Positions 1 through 10,862 of a DNA stretch of 64,000 bases are shown here, piece after piece; position 1 is the first letter of the stretch, and each line of letters opens with the position of its first letter. The DNA comes from Dasypus novemcinctus (lineage: Eukaryota; Chordata; Mammalia; Cingulata; Dasypodidae): assembly GCF_030445035.2 (NCBI RefSeq), contig NC_080680.1, forward strand, positions 47,629,212-47,693,211, given 5' to 3'. The translations under genes and the position numbers were made by a program. The notes under the pieces were generated by a model, which was not told the origin of the DNA, made no database searches, and saw only the letters and a list, made by a program, of their open reading frames with translations.

Positions 1-309
1 CTAAAAAAAACAAACAAAAAATCTGAAACCAACCAAGTGAAAAAACCCATGGTTTTTAACATTTTGGAAGATTAGTCACTATGAACCAATGCCTCAATTA
101 AAAAGGTTATACAGAACCTCTCTGAAATATCTTTGCAACTTCCTGTGAATCCAAAATTATTTTAAAATTAAAAACAACCATATCTGGGATGTATAAACAG
201 AGATCAGAAGAAATATCACTTATTTTGGTCAATGTAGAATTTGGTGGTTAGAGTGGAATTTTATTAAAAAATTGTGCAGAACCATGAAAAAGGGACTTAA
301 AACATCAAG

Positions 310-450
310 TGCTAGCTCACCACCTATTAGGTGAATAACCTTGGCCACCATTTAACTTCTCAGAGGACTGTGAGAATCAAATAAGATATGTAAAAGTAAA
401 GTTTGTAAAATGTAAAACCCTATAAAAATGCTTGCTATTACTAACTCAAA
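310..450 (+). repeat. MIR SINE
   Basis: The order is that of a diverged MIR core: 'ACCTTGGCCACCATTTAACTTCT', a degenerate 'ctgtaaaatg' segment, then the tail with 'taaaaatgcttgctatta'. It lies beyond the 3' end of KIAA2026. Confidence 0.6.
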
Positions 451-544
451 CTTTCCAGCCTTAATTCCTTTTTGTAAAGGACTCTTTTCATTTGTCACAT
501 TCTTTCAAAGGGACAAGCACACACTTTAAAAATGGTATTCAAAC

Positions 545-1175
545 GAAGAAATACAGCAACTCAGTTTATTACATGCAGATTCTTCTGCATTGTTGCTAAC
601 AGTTCACTGGTCCAAAATTACTAAAATACTTAAAAAACTATACATTATGTAAACAAAACATAAATAAGACAGCATAGTTCTTTGTACATATAGTTTAGTA
701 CAGGTTGTTAGGGATTTAGGAATATGTACAATTTTACACCATGGACTGCATTTTCACAATGCATAAATATATATATATATTACAGAAACAAAAATAAGAT
801 TTCACTAATGACACAAGATACCATACTTAAGAGATATGCTCCAATAGTCCAAATTGAAGAATATGTCAATGCAATGTGCAAAAGGCTAGCTTACTCTAAA
901 ACTAGTCAACTTGACTCTGTTCAATGTATGTTGTACAGACAGGTAAATCCTGTCGACAAACCACTTTTGAAAACATACCTATACCATAGAGTGAAATGGA
1001 ACAGATTCTTCCCTCCCCAAGCAAATAAAATATTGTTGCAAGTTAATAAAAAGATACATTAAAAAACAAAACAACTATGTATTGTATGTTTTCAACAGTA
1101 TACTAAACAGTTAAAATTCTTCTGGGAGTCAAAACAATGCCCCATTATTTAAAAACTGGCTCGTTTAGTCTAAAT
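545..1175 (-). other. BRD10 (KIAA2026): KIAA2026/BRD10 3' UTR
   Basis: This is the AT-rich region directly after the TGA stop at 1176-1178, ending at the predicted cleavage site. Its lower end is set by the AATAAA at 565-570 and the GU-rich element below it. A MIR just beyond (310-450) fits non-transcribed flank. A 112-codon open frame on the opposite strand (724-1062) has no coding features. A longer 3' UTR using a weaker AATAAA near 255 is possible. Confidence 0.7.
565..570 (-). terminator. Polyadenylation signal AATAAA of KIAA2026
   Basis: The plus strand reads TTTATT, giving AATAAA on the gene strand. About 20-30 nt downstream there is a GU-rich stretch, GTGTGTGCTTGTCC (rc of about 511-524), the usual cleavage-stimulation element. 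Cleavage would fall near 540-550. Confidence 0.65.
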
Positions 1176-4100
1176 TCAAGATGCAGCTGTGTCAGGCTTC
1201 TCTAAGCCAGATGACTGAAAAGCAGGGAAGACAGAGGCAGGGTTTCGACTGGCAGATACAACAATTTGAGAGAGAGATGAAGAGAGTGAAGAAACCTTAG
1301 ATGCTGGAGTATTTATGGTATTCAAAATAGCTCCTTCCGGGCTGACCAATAATTTTTTGACAGATGTGTCCAAATGAAATAGTGAAGTGCTACTCGGCAG
1401 TGGAGGATTATTAGAACAAATGGCAGAAACCAAAGAAGTTTTAGCCAAAAGAGTAGCTGGAGGAGATTTAATTACTGAAGTCAATGACACTGTTGGTGCA
1501 GGAAGTGGAACAGACACTTTAGCAGTTGTGTTTACTATTTGTGGTGTTATATGTATGGTGGGTAGAGAACTTGCATTCCCAAGAGAGTTTACAATTTTTG
1601 TGGGGCTTTTTACAGATTGCCCACATAAAGAATTATTTGATGCCAGTGTGATTTTCTGGACAGGGCTATCTACTGGTATGGGCTGAATGCTTTGGCCACT
1701 GTTAAGAACTAAGGGAGATCCATATTTTGAATTAGTAGATATAAGAAGAACATGGCTGCCAGCTCCAAGACCTTGTGGTGGAACAATAAACCGGGTTCCA
1801 TTAATCATGATCTGAGTACCAGGTGCCAATGGTGTACTGGTGTTGATGACTATTTTTTGCTGAATACAAGGTTCACTGACCTGACCCCCTACGAGACTTG
1901 TTACATTTGATGGTGTAGTAGTGTGAATGGCAGAGCTACCTGGAACGGAATTGTAATTGGGGGTTGATTTTAATAAAGCAGGGGATATTTGCTGGTTTGG
2001 CAAAGAAGCAAAATTGGAAATATTAATTATTTTACTTGGACTTGGTGAAAGGGATGGCAATTCGGTTTGAGGTTTATTTGTGTTTACATTTGTTGGCACT
2101 GTAGTTGAAATCCCTGGTGACTGAAACTGGACAGAAGTCCGAGGTTGTTTTTTAGAAAGAGATACAGACCGTGTGGTTCCTGGTACTGTTGCCAGATGTG
2201 GAACTGTGTTGACTATTTTAGAAGATGCAGTCACAGGTGTAGGCAAGGCAACAGTAGCAGGTATTTGCAAAGCTGATGTTAAACATTTAGGAGACACTGT
2301 TGGTTGTGTAGTTGAAATCAGAACAGATGATGCAAGATGTCCTGTTTTCACAGTTGATATAGCCACAGTGTTTCCTAGATTTGATGTGCAAAGTCTATTT
2401 GACAAAATAGGCATAATTTTTGAAGAGGTATCATTTCCACTGACCAAAACAGGAGGTCGTGTCCCAACTGAAGCACAGGTTGAGGTCACTGAAAGAGAAC
2501 CCAAAGACATACTTGCTCCTGTTACTGAAAACATGTTTACTGCTCTTGCTGCAGAAACCACTGACTCATTAACAGGAGTAATATTTTGACTCACACAATT
2601 TGAGCTTACTGGAATTGAATTACCACTTGTTGATAATGGCAAAACATAGCCTTTGTTACTTTTTTCTTCTCCTTTTGGGGTTACATTTTGCAATATGTTA
2701 ATTGATGGTATTGCTGGCACACTGCCCGAAGTATTTACAATTGCTTGACCTATATTTAGCCCAATTTTCACATCTTTTATCTGAGACACAGTTGTTGATG
2801 GATTTAATTTTATTGGTGTTCCCACTGTGGATGGAATTAGCACTATTTGAGGTTGCTCTGGAGTCTTAACATATGTTTTATTCAGGGGTGAAGAAAGATT
2901 TTGTTTTAATGATTCTGCAACAATAGTTGGGGTTGAAGTGCCACTGGGAATTGGAGCATTAATAAAAACTAATTTCTGGGTAGAAATACCTGTCGATGTC
3001 AGTGCAGGTGTCATATTAATTGCAGTTCCACTACCAGAAGAAAGATTAGATGGAGCTGATACCAGCATAAGTTTCTGAACTGGAGTCCCACTGATCACAT
3101 CTCCATTTGTTGCTGTTGTTGCTTCAGATCCGGTAACAGGGTAACTTTTTGTGATATAATCTACTTGTTGCTGTTTAGTTGGAGTATGAATAACGTTTGC
3201 ATTCGTTTGTCCAAAACTTCCCGTTGATATGTTAATTACACTCACTGAACTATTTGTTGTTGATGGTGGTAGAGTGCCAGAACAAGAAGGAGACTTTAAG
3301 GGAGAAGAGGACAAGTGTGAAGTTTTATCTATCAAATGACCCAAATTACTACTACAAGAGGGTTGCCCTAAAGTAAGTTTTAGATTTTTCCCCACAGACT
3401 GATTAAAGCCAGCTGGAATGGAAACTGAAGTCAGTGTGTGGCTAAAGGGTGGGAGACTAGATGTAGTAGTCATTCCAGCTACTGGTGAAAAAGTAGAGGA
3501 TGATGAAGTTGTTGATTTTGGTACCAGAAATGCCTGAAGCTGAGGAGCAAAAGTGAAAACTGAACTACAGGATAAACTGCTGGGTGATTTTTGATCTGGA
3601 TTGGTCTGTACTTTGACAACTCCAGTGTTTCCACCGCGTGTTCTAACAAGAATTGATTGTGAATCTCTTATACACACAGTTTTCAGTTCTTGCTTTGCTT
3701 CAGAAGAATCAACGGTTTGTTGTGCAAAAGAGTTGAGGGAACTACTAGGATTTGTAGATCCACTTAGTGTCATTGCTGATAATAGTGGCTGAACTGTGGA
3801 GGAAATAGTGGGTGACGCAATGGGTTGGGGGAATGTGGCTGCTGAAACTGCATTTTTGATTTTTCCTGCTTCACTCTGGCTAGCCTTAGCTGGTGGTGGT
3901 AATAAATTACTTACAGAGGTGACAGGTGACAAAGGCTGTGGTCCAGCACTACTCACATTTGATAAAGGTGAAATAGTCTTACTGAAACCTGTACTAGGTA
4001 GTTGGGTAGAAACAGTTCCTGTTGAGCTGACAGAAACAGATGCTAAAGAAGAGATTGCATTTGCTGTCTGTGGTAAAGGTGAACAATGTTGCTCTGTACC

Positions 4101-4810
4101 CTTTTGTTGAAGTGGCAGTATTTCTTTTGCAATTGCTTTTCCTTCCTTGTGCTGAATCACAAAATTCTTAGGCAGAATGAGTACCTGCTGCATGATTTTT
4201 TCTCCTGTTTTAGGATCCACCATAGGTTGCATCTGAATCTTTACAGAACTGTTATGAAGATCTATTGGCAACCACTGGCCACAGGGCATTTTGTATACCA
4301 TCTGTAAAGGACCTTTCGTACTGGTGTGGCAGGTCAATGCTGGCTTTATGGGGTTTGCTTCTGGAGGAGATATAACTGTCTTTTCCATGGCAGGAGCACA
4401 TCTACCTGTGGAAGAGGGCAGCTGACTGGTTAAGGTCACTTTGTTCCCAATATTCTTTGCAAGCAAGGCCTGAATAGGTTTGGTCCCTTTCTGGAGAGTA
4501 GTCACTGGTGTTGAATCCATTGAGGCAAATGATTCTGGAAATGGTGGCTCTGTATGCTTAGATTCATTCAAACAATCTATCTGCACATAACCTTCTAAAT
4601 TCTCAACTGTTATGTCATTTGTGCTTAACTTTGCTTTCTTCCTTGGGGAAAGCTCTTTTGTGCTGTCATCCAAATAACTCGTTTGTTTTGACTGTCGTTT
4701 AAGTGTTTTAGCCAGTGTCTTCGGTACATCTTTAGAAGACAACTCCTTTTTCAACTGCTTGCTTCTGCTCATTGAAATAGGAAAATCTATTTCTGACAAT
4801 TTCATATCAT
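1176..4810 (-). CDS. BRD10 (KIAA2026): KIAA2026/BRD10 last coding exon (C-terminal ~1,211 residues)
   Basis: This is one open frame of more than 1,200 codons ending in TGA at 1176-1178. The exon starts at 4810, directly after a TTTTCAG acceptor (rc of 4811-4817). The first two bases complete a codon begun in the exon at 6116-6303, so the ATG at 4803-4805 is internal and not a start. The protein is Ser/Thr/Pro-rich and probably mostly disordered. It has a basic, nuclear-localisation-like patch (RKKAK, about residue 55 counted from that Met). A more ordered block lies at about 166-218 (MVYKMPCGQWLPIDL, then MQQVLILPKNFVIQ). A second lies at about 985-1055 (MINGTRFIVPPQGLG), and a short motif LLVSPEGAIL sits near the C-terminus. 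I recognise it as the giant terminal exon of KIAA2026, a presumed nuclear chromatin-associated protein of poorly known function. The frame is uninterrupted, so the gene looks intact. Several antisense open frames here are shadows caused by the long biased sequence. Confidence 0.93.
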
Positions 4811-4983
4811 CTGAAAATTATAAAAACAAGCATTTTGTTTATATAAAGCAGCAACTGATAGCAAAAGGAAGTTCAATAAATTATAAAAAAAATAGTCAAT
4901 CTTTGAGCTGGCAATTTATTAACAAATCTACTGTATGTTTTCACCAGAGACATGGTAAACACAGTTTAATACACTTTTTTTTT

Positions 4984-5545
4984 TCTTTTCTTTGAGGAGA
5001 TACTGGGGATTGAAACCAGGACCTTGTACACGGGAAGCAGGTGCTCAAACACTGAGCTACATCTGCTCCTCTTGTTTTTTTCATTTGTTTGTTTCTTTGT
5101 TTTGTTTTTAGAGGTACCCAAGGATCAAACCTGGAACCTCAAACATGAGAAGCAGGTGCTCAACCACTTGAGTTACACTGGCTCCTGGTTAATATACTTT
5201 TTCCCCCCTTTCTATCTGGTTGCATCATTGTCTTTTGAGCTACATCTGCTCCTCTTGGTTTTTTCATTTGTTTGTTTCTTTGTTTTGTTCTTAGGACGTA
5301 CCCAAGGATCAAACCTGGAACCTCAAACGTGGGGAGTGCTCAACCACTTGAGCTACACTGGCTCCTGGCTAATACACTTTTTTTTCTTTCTATTTGATTG
5401 CATCATTGTCTTTTTGGTGCGGTGCTTCACCATGTGGGGCTCCATGGGGGCCTGTGCCTCACTGTGCAGGTCTGGGATGTTTTTTTTCGAACGTGGGTCC
5501 TCCATATGGTAAACAGGAGCTCAACTGCTTGAGCCTGATTCCCTG
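4984..5545 (-). repeat. Cluster of four DAS-I-like tRNA-derived SINE pieces with a 182-bp duplication
   Basis: Four tandem units each read, on the plus strand, as a T-rich run followed by 'gaaaccaggacc', 'caaacctggaacctc' or similar and then 'gagctacatctgctcc' (antisense of a tRNA-like SINE head). Units at about 5054-5222 and 5236-5400 are near copies with a period of 182 bp, sharing flanking 'gagctacatctgctcctcttg' and 'cactggctcctgg'. The cluster fills the 1.3-kb intron between the last two KIAA2026 exons. Confidence 0.7.
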
Positions 5546-6115
5546 GTTAATATACTTTTAATCACAAACTTTCATAAAAACCTCTTATATAACTAAAGAA
5601 AATTATTAAACTAGATTTATAGAATAATACAATGAGTTGAAATTCATTATAGATTATCTAAATCAACATCCTATCCTTATTAGAATAATGACAAGTATTT
5701 ATTCACTCTGGTCTCATTAGGCTATCAACTTCAGTCATTTCTTATTAAAAAAACAATCTTCAAAGTATTAACTTAAGTTTCATATAAAGCAAGCTTCAGA
5801 AATAGAGCTTCAAAAACAGTGATAAAAAGAAAGAATGGACATATTTCAAAGGGATTACAGATCAGGGACATGTGGTCTATGATGTGCAATGACATGGCTA
5901 CTGTTTGGAGCCAGGCTTTGGCTCCAAAAACTTCTAGAAAACGTAATAATGGCTCTTAAGTAACTTCTTATAAGGGTATAGTACTCCAAAATATGCCAGA
6001 TTTGCACAATCAATATACTTCATTGTCCAGAATATCCTCTACCTCCACAAAACAAACTAAAACTTCTCTTTGTGCTTTTAATGTTGTTTAAAAAAAAAAA
6101 TGTTTTGATACCTAC
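5546..6115. other. Intron sequence without recognised features
   Basis: AT-rich intron of KIAA2026 between the DAS cluster and the exon at 6116. I see no repeat family, splice-competent exon or RNA gene here. Confidence 0.6.
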
Positions 6116-6303
6116 CTGAATCAAGATGATCTCTCTCCAGGATATCTAACGGTTCTGTAAAGTCTATAGACTTGTTGACCTCTCCTCTAGGAGATTCTTT
6201 TCCAGGATCTCCTTCACCCTCTTCACTAGTCCATTGTTCCCTTGTAAATTTATCATGATCAGGCTGTCTTCTGAAATCATCATAGTCTTTCTTTAGGCGA
6301 CTC
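6116..6303 (-). CDS. BRD10 (KIAA2026): KIAA2026/BRD10 internal coding exon (188 bp)
   Basis: The exon is bounded by acceptor TTTATTTCAG (rc of 6304-6313) and donor CAG|GTAGGTAT (rc ending at 6116). It starts with the last base of an Arg codon split with exon 9004-9119 and ends with the first base of an Asp codon completed at 4810. It encodes an acidic and basic charged stretch that begins SRLKKDYDDFRRQPDHDK and includes an acidic run EEGEGD. The phase agrees on both sides, which is strong evidence for a real exon. The 1.3-kb intron to the next exon is filled with short DAS-I-like SINE pieces. I see no known domain in this segment; it continues the charged, helical region that precedes the Ser/Thr-rich C-terminal part. 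Confidence 0.92.
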
Positions 6304-6589
6304 CTGAAATAAAATGCCCAACATATCAAACAATACCTATGTATTCAATTCTTGGGAGCAAAACCAATTCTGAACATTTTAAACTATATATTGAAATATT
6401 TTCAATTAAGTCTGAAATTACTGAAAACCATGTTTTAATCTCAAATGTGCCATGCTTGGTTTAGTCTGGCCAATAACTGACGCATCTCTCAAGGAGATAA
6501 AACTCAGGGTGTTGGTGTAAGAAACTTAAAGATTACTGAAATTTCAGAATAAAGTGTTTGACCATACAGACAACCTGCTTGTCACTCTA

Positions 6590-6895
6590 AATGCTGTTGT
6601 TAGATCTATAAAATTGAAAGAAAATATATCCTGCCATAACCCACTGAATGTATTGGAGGAGAGCATAAACTAAAATGTGAACTATAATCCATGTGGTGCA
6701 GCAGTGCTCCAAGATGCATTCAACAAATACAATGATGTACCATAACGATGAAGGAGGTTGTTGATGTGGGAGGAGTGGGGGAGGTGGGATGTGGGGTATG
6801 TGGGAACCTCTTACATTTTTTAATGTAACATTTTTTGTGATGTATGTATCTTCGAAAAAATACAAGTAAAAAAATAAGTGCTCATAAAATAAAAG
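6590..6895 (+). mobile_element. L1-type 3' end fragment
   Basis: It holds a G-rich stretch (GTGGGAGGAGTGGGGGAGGT), then 'gggaacctcttacattttttaatgtaacatttt' and an A-rich end. Short similar tails occur at 20610-20680 and, more loosely, near 63060-63140. This is the layout of L1 3' ends in this genome. Confidence 0.55.
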
Positions 6896-7369
6896 CAAAA
6901 GGTAATTTTAAAATATTTTTCCAGCTGCATTGATAGAAATAGGTGTCTAAACATGTTTGAGAATTTTAAAATTACTTATTATATATAATACAGTTAAAGA
7001 AATCATTGAAAAAGAAGTTAATCAAATAATTCTAAGCAACAATACCTATTTTTTTTTTACTATTTTATAGAGAACAAACAAATTCATTATTTCTCAGAGC
7101 AATAATGTCTAAATCTTTGGGTCTCATCAGAGTTTTTTTTTTTTTTTTATTAAACCTGGAGGAAAGAAAGCTGAAATGAGACCTAACTTTGGCAGAGATC
7201 CCTTATATGTGAAAACATAACAGATATGTTATTGAGAAATAACATATTTCTCTATGGAAGGATGGAAACATTTCCAAATGACTTACATGATAATTTTTAG
7301 AGATCCTGTATCTTAATTGCTTTTATTTCAACTGAGTTTCTCTACTCCACTTTGAGCCCTTATTCTTAA

Positions 7370-7455
7370 GTTCCTTTCTTTCTTTCTTTTCTCTCTCCCT
7401 TTTCCCTTTCCCTTCCCATTCCCTTCCCCTTCCCTTCCCTTTCTTTCTTTGCATT
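7370..7455. repeat. Polypyrimidine microsatellite
   Basis: Tracts of (TTTC)n, (CCCTTT)n and (TTCCC)n are almost free of purines on the plus strand. The stretch could form a triplex and is likely polymorphic. Confidence 0.85.
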
Positions 7456-7566
7456 AGCTTATTTATAAAATAGGGATAATTATGGTACATAGTATGTGTG
7501 GCATATAAATATTCAACTATGTTAGTTAATAATTACTCTCAATTTGTTTTAAAAAATCATAGCTTA

Positions 7567-7929
7567 GGAAAGCTTTGTGGCTCAACTGAGAGAGCATCTG
7601 CCCTACCAAATGGAGGATCCAGGGTTCAAACCCAGGGCCTCCTGGCCCGTGTGGTGAGCAGGCCCACACGCAGTGCTGATGTGCACGAGGAGTGCCATGC
7701 TACGAGGGGTGCACAGGGGTGTCCCACGCGTAAGGAGTGTGTCCTGCTAGAGCCACCCTGTGTGAAAAAAGCACAGGCCGCATACATGAAGAGCTGATGC
7801 AGCAAGATGATGCAACAAAAAAAGCAACAGTTTCCCGGTGCTGCAAGACAAGAAGAATGCAAGCGAACACAGAAGAACACACAGAGAACAGGCACAGAGA
7901 GCAGACAAGGGGGGAAGGGGAGAGAAATT

Positions 7930-7960
<31 letters not shown>

Positions 7961-7962
7961 TA
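7567..7962 (+). repeat. DAS-III-like SINE
   Basis: The tRNA-like head 'gctttgtggctcaactgagag' and B-box 'GGTTCAAACCC' are followed by a body with 'cagtgctgatg', 'gcagcaagatgatgcaacaaa' and 'agagcagaca', and an A-rich plus (AT)n tail. The flanking 'atagctta' at about 7559-7566 and 7963-7970 is a plausible target duplication. Open frames in this stretch on both strands are SINE shadows. Confidence 0.88.
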
Positions 7963-8379
7963 TAGCTTAATGATCAATAGCCTGCTGTCAGTATGTTTTT
8001 TTCACAAGAGGCAGTGAACTCGATTTTATTTTTAATATGCTCATCACATAAATACATTCTATTTATGGAATATAAAAAATGTAAACAAGTCTTAAAGACA
8101 CAGCATCTTTAATTAAAAATCCATGGCAGCTCTCCAAATTGAAAGAAATAAATTTAGGATTAAAAAACAAACAAAAAAAAACACAAAAAATTATAGCTTA
8201 AGAGTTTTATGAAGCAGATGAGATCTGTGAAGTACTACAATGGGTTGCCAAAGGATAACTGTGAAATGAATTTCCCTTTTAATCTATAAGATGTGAACAG
8301 AGAAATATCTATTTGGGAGTAGTATGCAGTTCCTCACACCCCACATTCAATCATGAAACAAAATCTACCAATCTTACTT

Positions 8380-8935
8380 TCAAAATATATCCACAGTCCA
8401 ATCACTCCTCATTATCTGTACTGCTATTACCCTAGTCCAAGCCACCATCATATTTTTGTGAGGATTACTGTTACAGTATAACTCATAACTCATTTCCCTG
8501 CGTTCATCTTTGTCTTGCAACATTAATCTCAACACAGCAAAGTGTGTGCTTTAAGACTTAAGTTTTAAGACCTCTGCATAAAACATTCTCATTCTCAGAG
8601 TAAAAACCAAGTCCTCAAAGATCTACTTGTTCTGGCTATCTCTCCCTATATCTCTGTGACTCCTGTCAACAGTTCCCTCTTCTGTCACTCTGCTCTGGTT
8701 ACACTCTTCTCTTTGCACTTCCTCTAAATGCTAAGCATGCTTCCAAATCAGTTTTACTTTTCTTCCTAACACTTCTCACCATCTGATACCTGAGTTTGTT
8801 TCCACCATTCAGATGTAAGCCATGGGAAAAGTGACTTTGTTTTATTCAACATTGTGTTCTTAGGGCTTAGCAAGTACCTTGAATAGAGTGGGCACTAAAA
8901 ATTCTGTTGGATTACAGATGAATGGGAACCACTAC
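8380..8935 (+). repeat. L2 LINE 3' fragment
   Basis: A pyrimidine-rich diverged stretch leads into 'gtgactttgttttattcaacattgtgttcttagggcttagcaagtacc', with the L2 3'-end pattern '(ggcactaaaaattctgttgg)' at 8890-8910. It lies in the intron just below exon 9004-9119. Confidence 0.55.
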
Positions 8936-9003
8936 ATGATTCCAGGACATCTTCCCCTATCATAAATAAAAAGCCCTAAATAATAAGTAAACGCTTCAAT
9001 TAC

Positions 9004-9119
9004 CTGTTTCTTTGAAAAGCCTTCATTAACTTTGGTTCCCATGGCAGCAATTCATTTAAAAGACGTATCAAGGTACTATGCAATTCTTTTACAGCTTGCC
9101 TCCGATGATACCACTTGCC
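9004..9119 (-). CDS. BRD10 (KIAA2026): KIAA2026/BRD10 internal coding exon (116 bp)
   Basis: The acceptor is TTTTTAG before 9119 and the donor is CAG|GTAATT after 9004. It begins in phase 0 (GGC AAG TGG) and ends with two bases of an Arg codon finished by the exon at 6303. The peptide starts GKWYHRRQAVKELHSTLI and includes LLNELLPWEPKLMKAFQRN, predicted helical and rich in Leu, Lys and Arg. No stop is present in the frame used. Its neighbours are a 14.2-kb intron upstream and a 2.7-kb intron downstream. The phase chain across four junctions makes the assignment to the same gene as the giant exon very likely. Confidence 0.92.
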
Positions 9120-10456
9120 CTAAAAATACAATTTTAAAGTAAATCCCTCGATTTAATCTAAAAATGAGTATCAATCTTTATTTTCAGAGTAAAAACAAAA
9201 ACGAAAGCCAACAATCCCTCAAATAAGTATCTCTTCTTCATCAGATTGCAGAAAGGGGTAGTATCCTGTAACAAATCTTTTTCAATAAATTGTAATGATA
9301 CTCAATTCTATAGGAGAAATCTGAAAACTATTTCATCAAACTGAGAGATAACATTTTTAAATAAATTTCAAAATTGGGTGAATTATAAAATGCTTCTTAC
9401 AAATCATTTATTAAATACATATAAAAATATAAAAATTTATATAAATCCATTAACTATATAGATAATATAACTTACTTCTGTAAAATGTCTGTACTTTTCT
9501 CAAAGAGTAGAATAAAATGGGAGAAAAGTTAGGTTTATTATATCCAAAAGCAGTCTGCTTAACAAATTTAACCTTCTTAGGGAATTTTACCATTATTTAA
9601 TTTTTATATGTGACCAGCATAGAAAAGCAAGCAAGACAGTCATCATTTTCAATACTAAATTGCTATACACTAAGAGTTAATACCTTAAAGCCATGTGACC
9701 TGAACACAGATATGCCTGATTTTGAAGTTCAAACTCTTAGAATTATATCACTACCTCTTAACTATATCACCTATATTCAATCTGACATAGGATTGGTTAA
9801 GAAACCTTGAGTAACTTCACCAATATACATATAATTATTTGATTTCCATAGGAACAATAAGTTTATAGCAGTTATAGCTTTGGGTAGCCAATCCCCCATT
9901 TTCCCCAATGTTAGTATGTGCCTTTCAACACCATTGTCATAATATTACTATTATGTAACAATGTTTTATTTCTTTCTTATTAATAGCTTTGAGAAATAAT
10001 TCACATACCATACAATTCACTCGTTTCCTTTTATAACACAAAACTATATATTTTATGAATCACATTTAGCATGCATAAAGTTAGACTTCATCCTACAGCA
10101 ATTGTTAAGTGAGTCAATTTACACATACGCAGAACATTAAGGCAGCAAAGTGTCCACTATGTAGGGCAAAAAATATTCTCAGTATGTGCATAAATTTCCC
10201 AATTTTACATACATAAAGCCTTTAATATTTTGGTCATGGAAGAAAGACCTGGGATTGTGTGTGCATGTGCACAAAATGAATATAGAAGGTTCACTAATTC
10301 TTATATCTTCTTAGTGCTGTGAGAAATCAAATTATTAGGAAAAAATGTCAAGGAAAGTAATTTTTATTTCATATAATATACTAACCTAGATAGGCCTTCC
10401 TTCCGGTTAAATGCTTTCTAAAAGTACACACAGGATGCAACTTAACAATGAGTTGT
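9120..10456. other. Intron, AT-rich, no recognised feature
   Basis: Start of the 14.2-kb KIAA2026 intron (9120-23275, gene strand minus). I see nothing that I can name between the exon and the SINE at 10457. Confidence 0.6.
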
Positions 10457-10848
10457 GGGAAACGGACTTTGGCCCAGTGGTTAGGGCGTCCGTCTACCAT
10501 ATGGGAGGTCCGTGGTTCAAACCCCGGGCCTCCTTGACCCGTGTGGAGCTGGCCATGCGCAGTGCTGATGCGCGCAAGGAGTGCCGTGCCACGCAAGGGT
10601 GACCCCCGCATAGGGAAGCCCCACGCGCAAGGAGTGCGCCCGTGAGGAAAGCCGCCCAGCGTGAAAAGAAAGAGCAGCCTGCCCAGTAATGGTGCCGCCC
10701 ACACTTCCCGTGCCGCTGACGACAACAGAAGCGGACAAAGAAACAAGACGCAGCAAAAAGACACCAAGAACAGACAACCAGGGGAGGGGGGGAAATTAAA
10801 TAAATAAATAAATCTTTAAAAAAAACAAAAACAAAAACAAAAACAAAA
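10457..10848 (+). repeat. DAS-III SINE, well preserved
   Basis: The head is 'cttTGGCCCAGTGGTTAGGGCG' (A-box region) and 'GGTTCAAACCCC' (B-box), followed by the long GC-rich body with 'gcgcaaggagtgcgcc' and an A-rich (AAATA)n/(CAAAA)n tail. A direct repeat 'aacaatgagttgt' flanks it (about 10444-10456 and 10851-10862), so it inserted by L1-type target-primed retroposition. It is the least diverged copy here and resembles the consensus I know from armadillo. Confidence 0.92.
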
Positions 10849-10862
10849 AAACAATGAGTTGT

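Noticed and set aside
724-1062. 112-codon open frame on the plus strand, antisense to the 3' UTR
   Set aside because: No motif, AT-rich low-complexity composition, and it lies in the KIAA2026 3' UTR on the other strand.
2173-2589. 138-codon antisense open frame inside the giant exon
   Set aside because: Shadow of a long, compositionally biased coding sequence on the other strand; no independent start or domain.
10457-10530. tRNA gene
   Set aside because: The A and B boxes are those of a SINE head; the copy continues into the SINE body and A tail, and has target duplications. All similar heads in the window are SINE parts.
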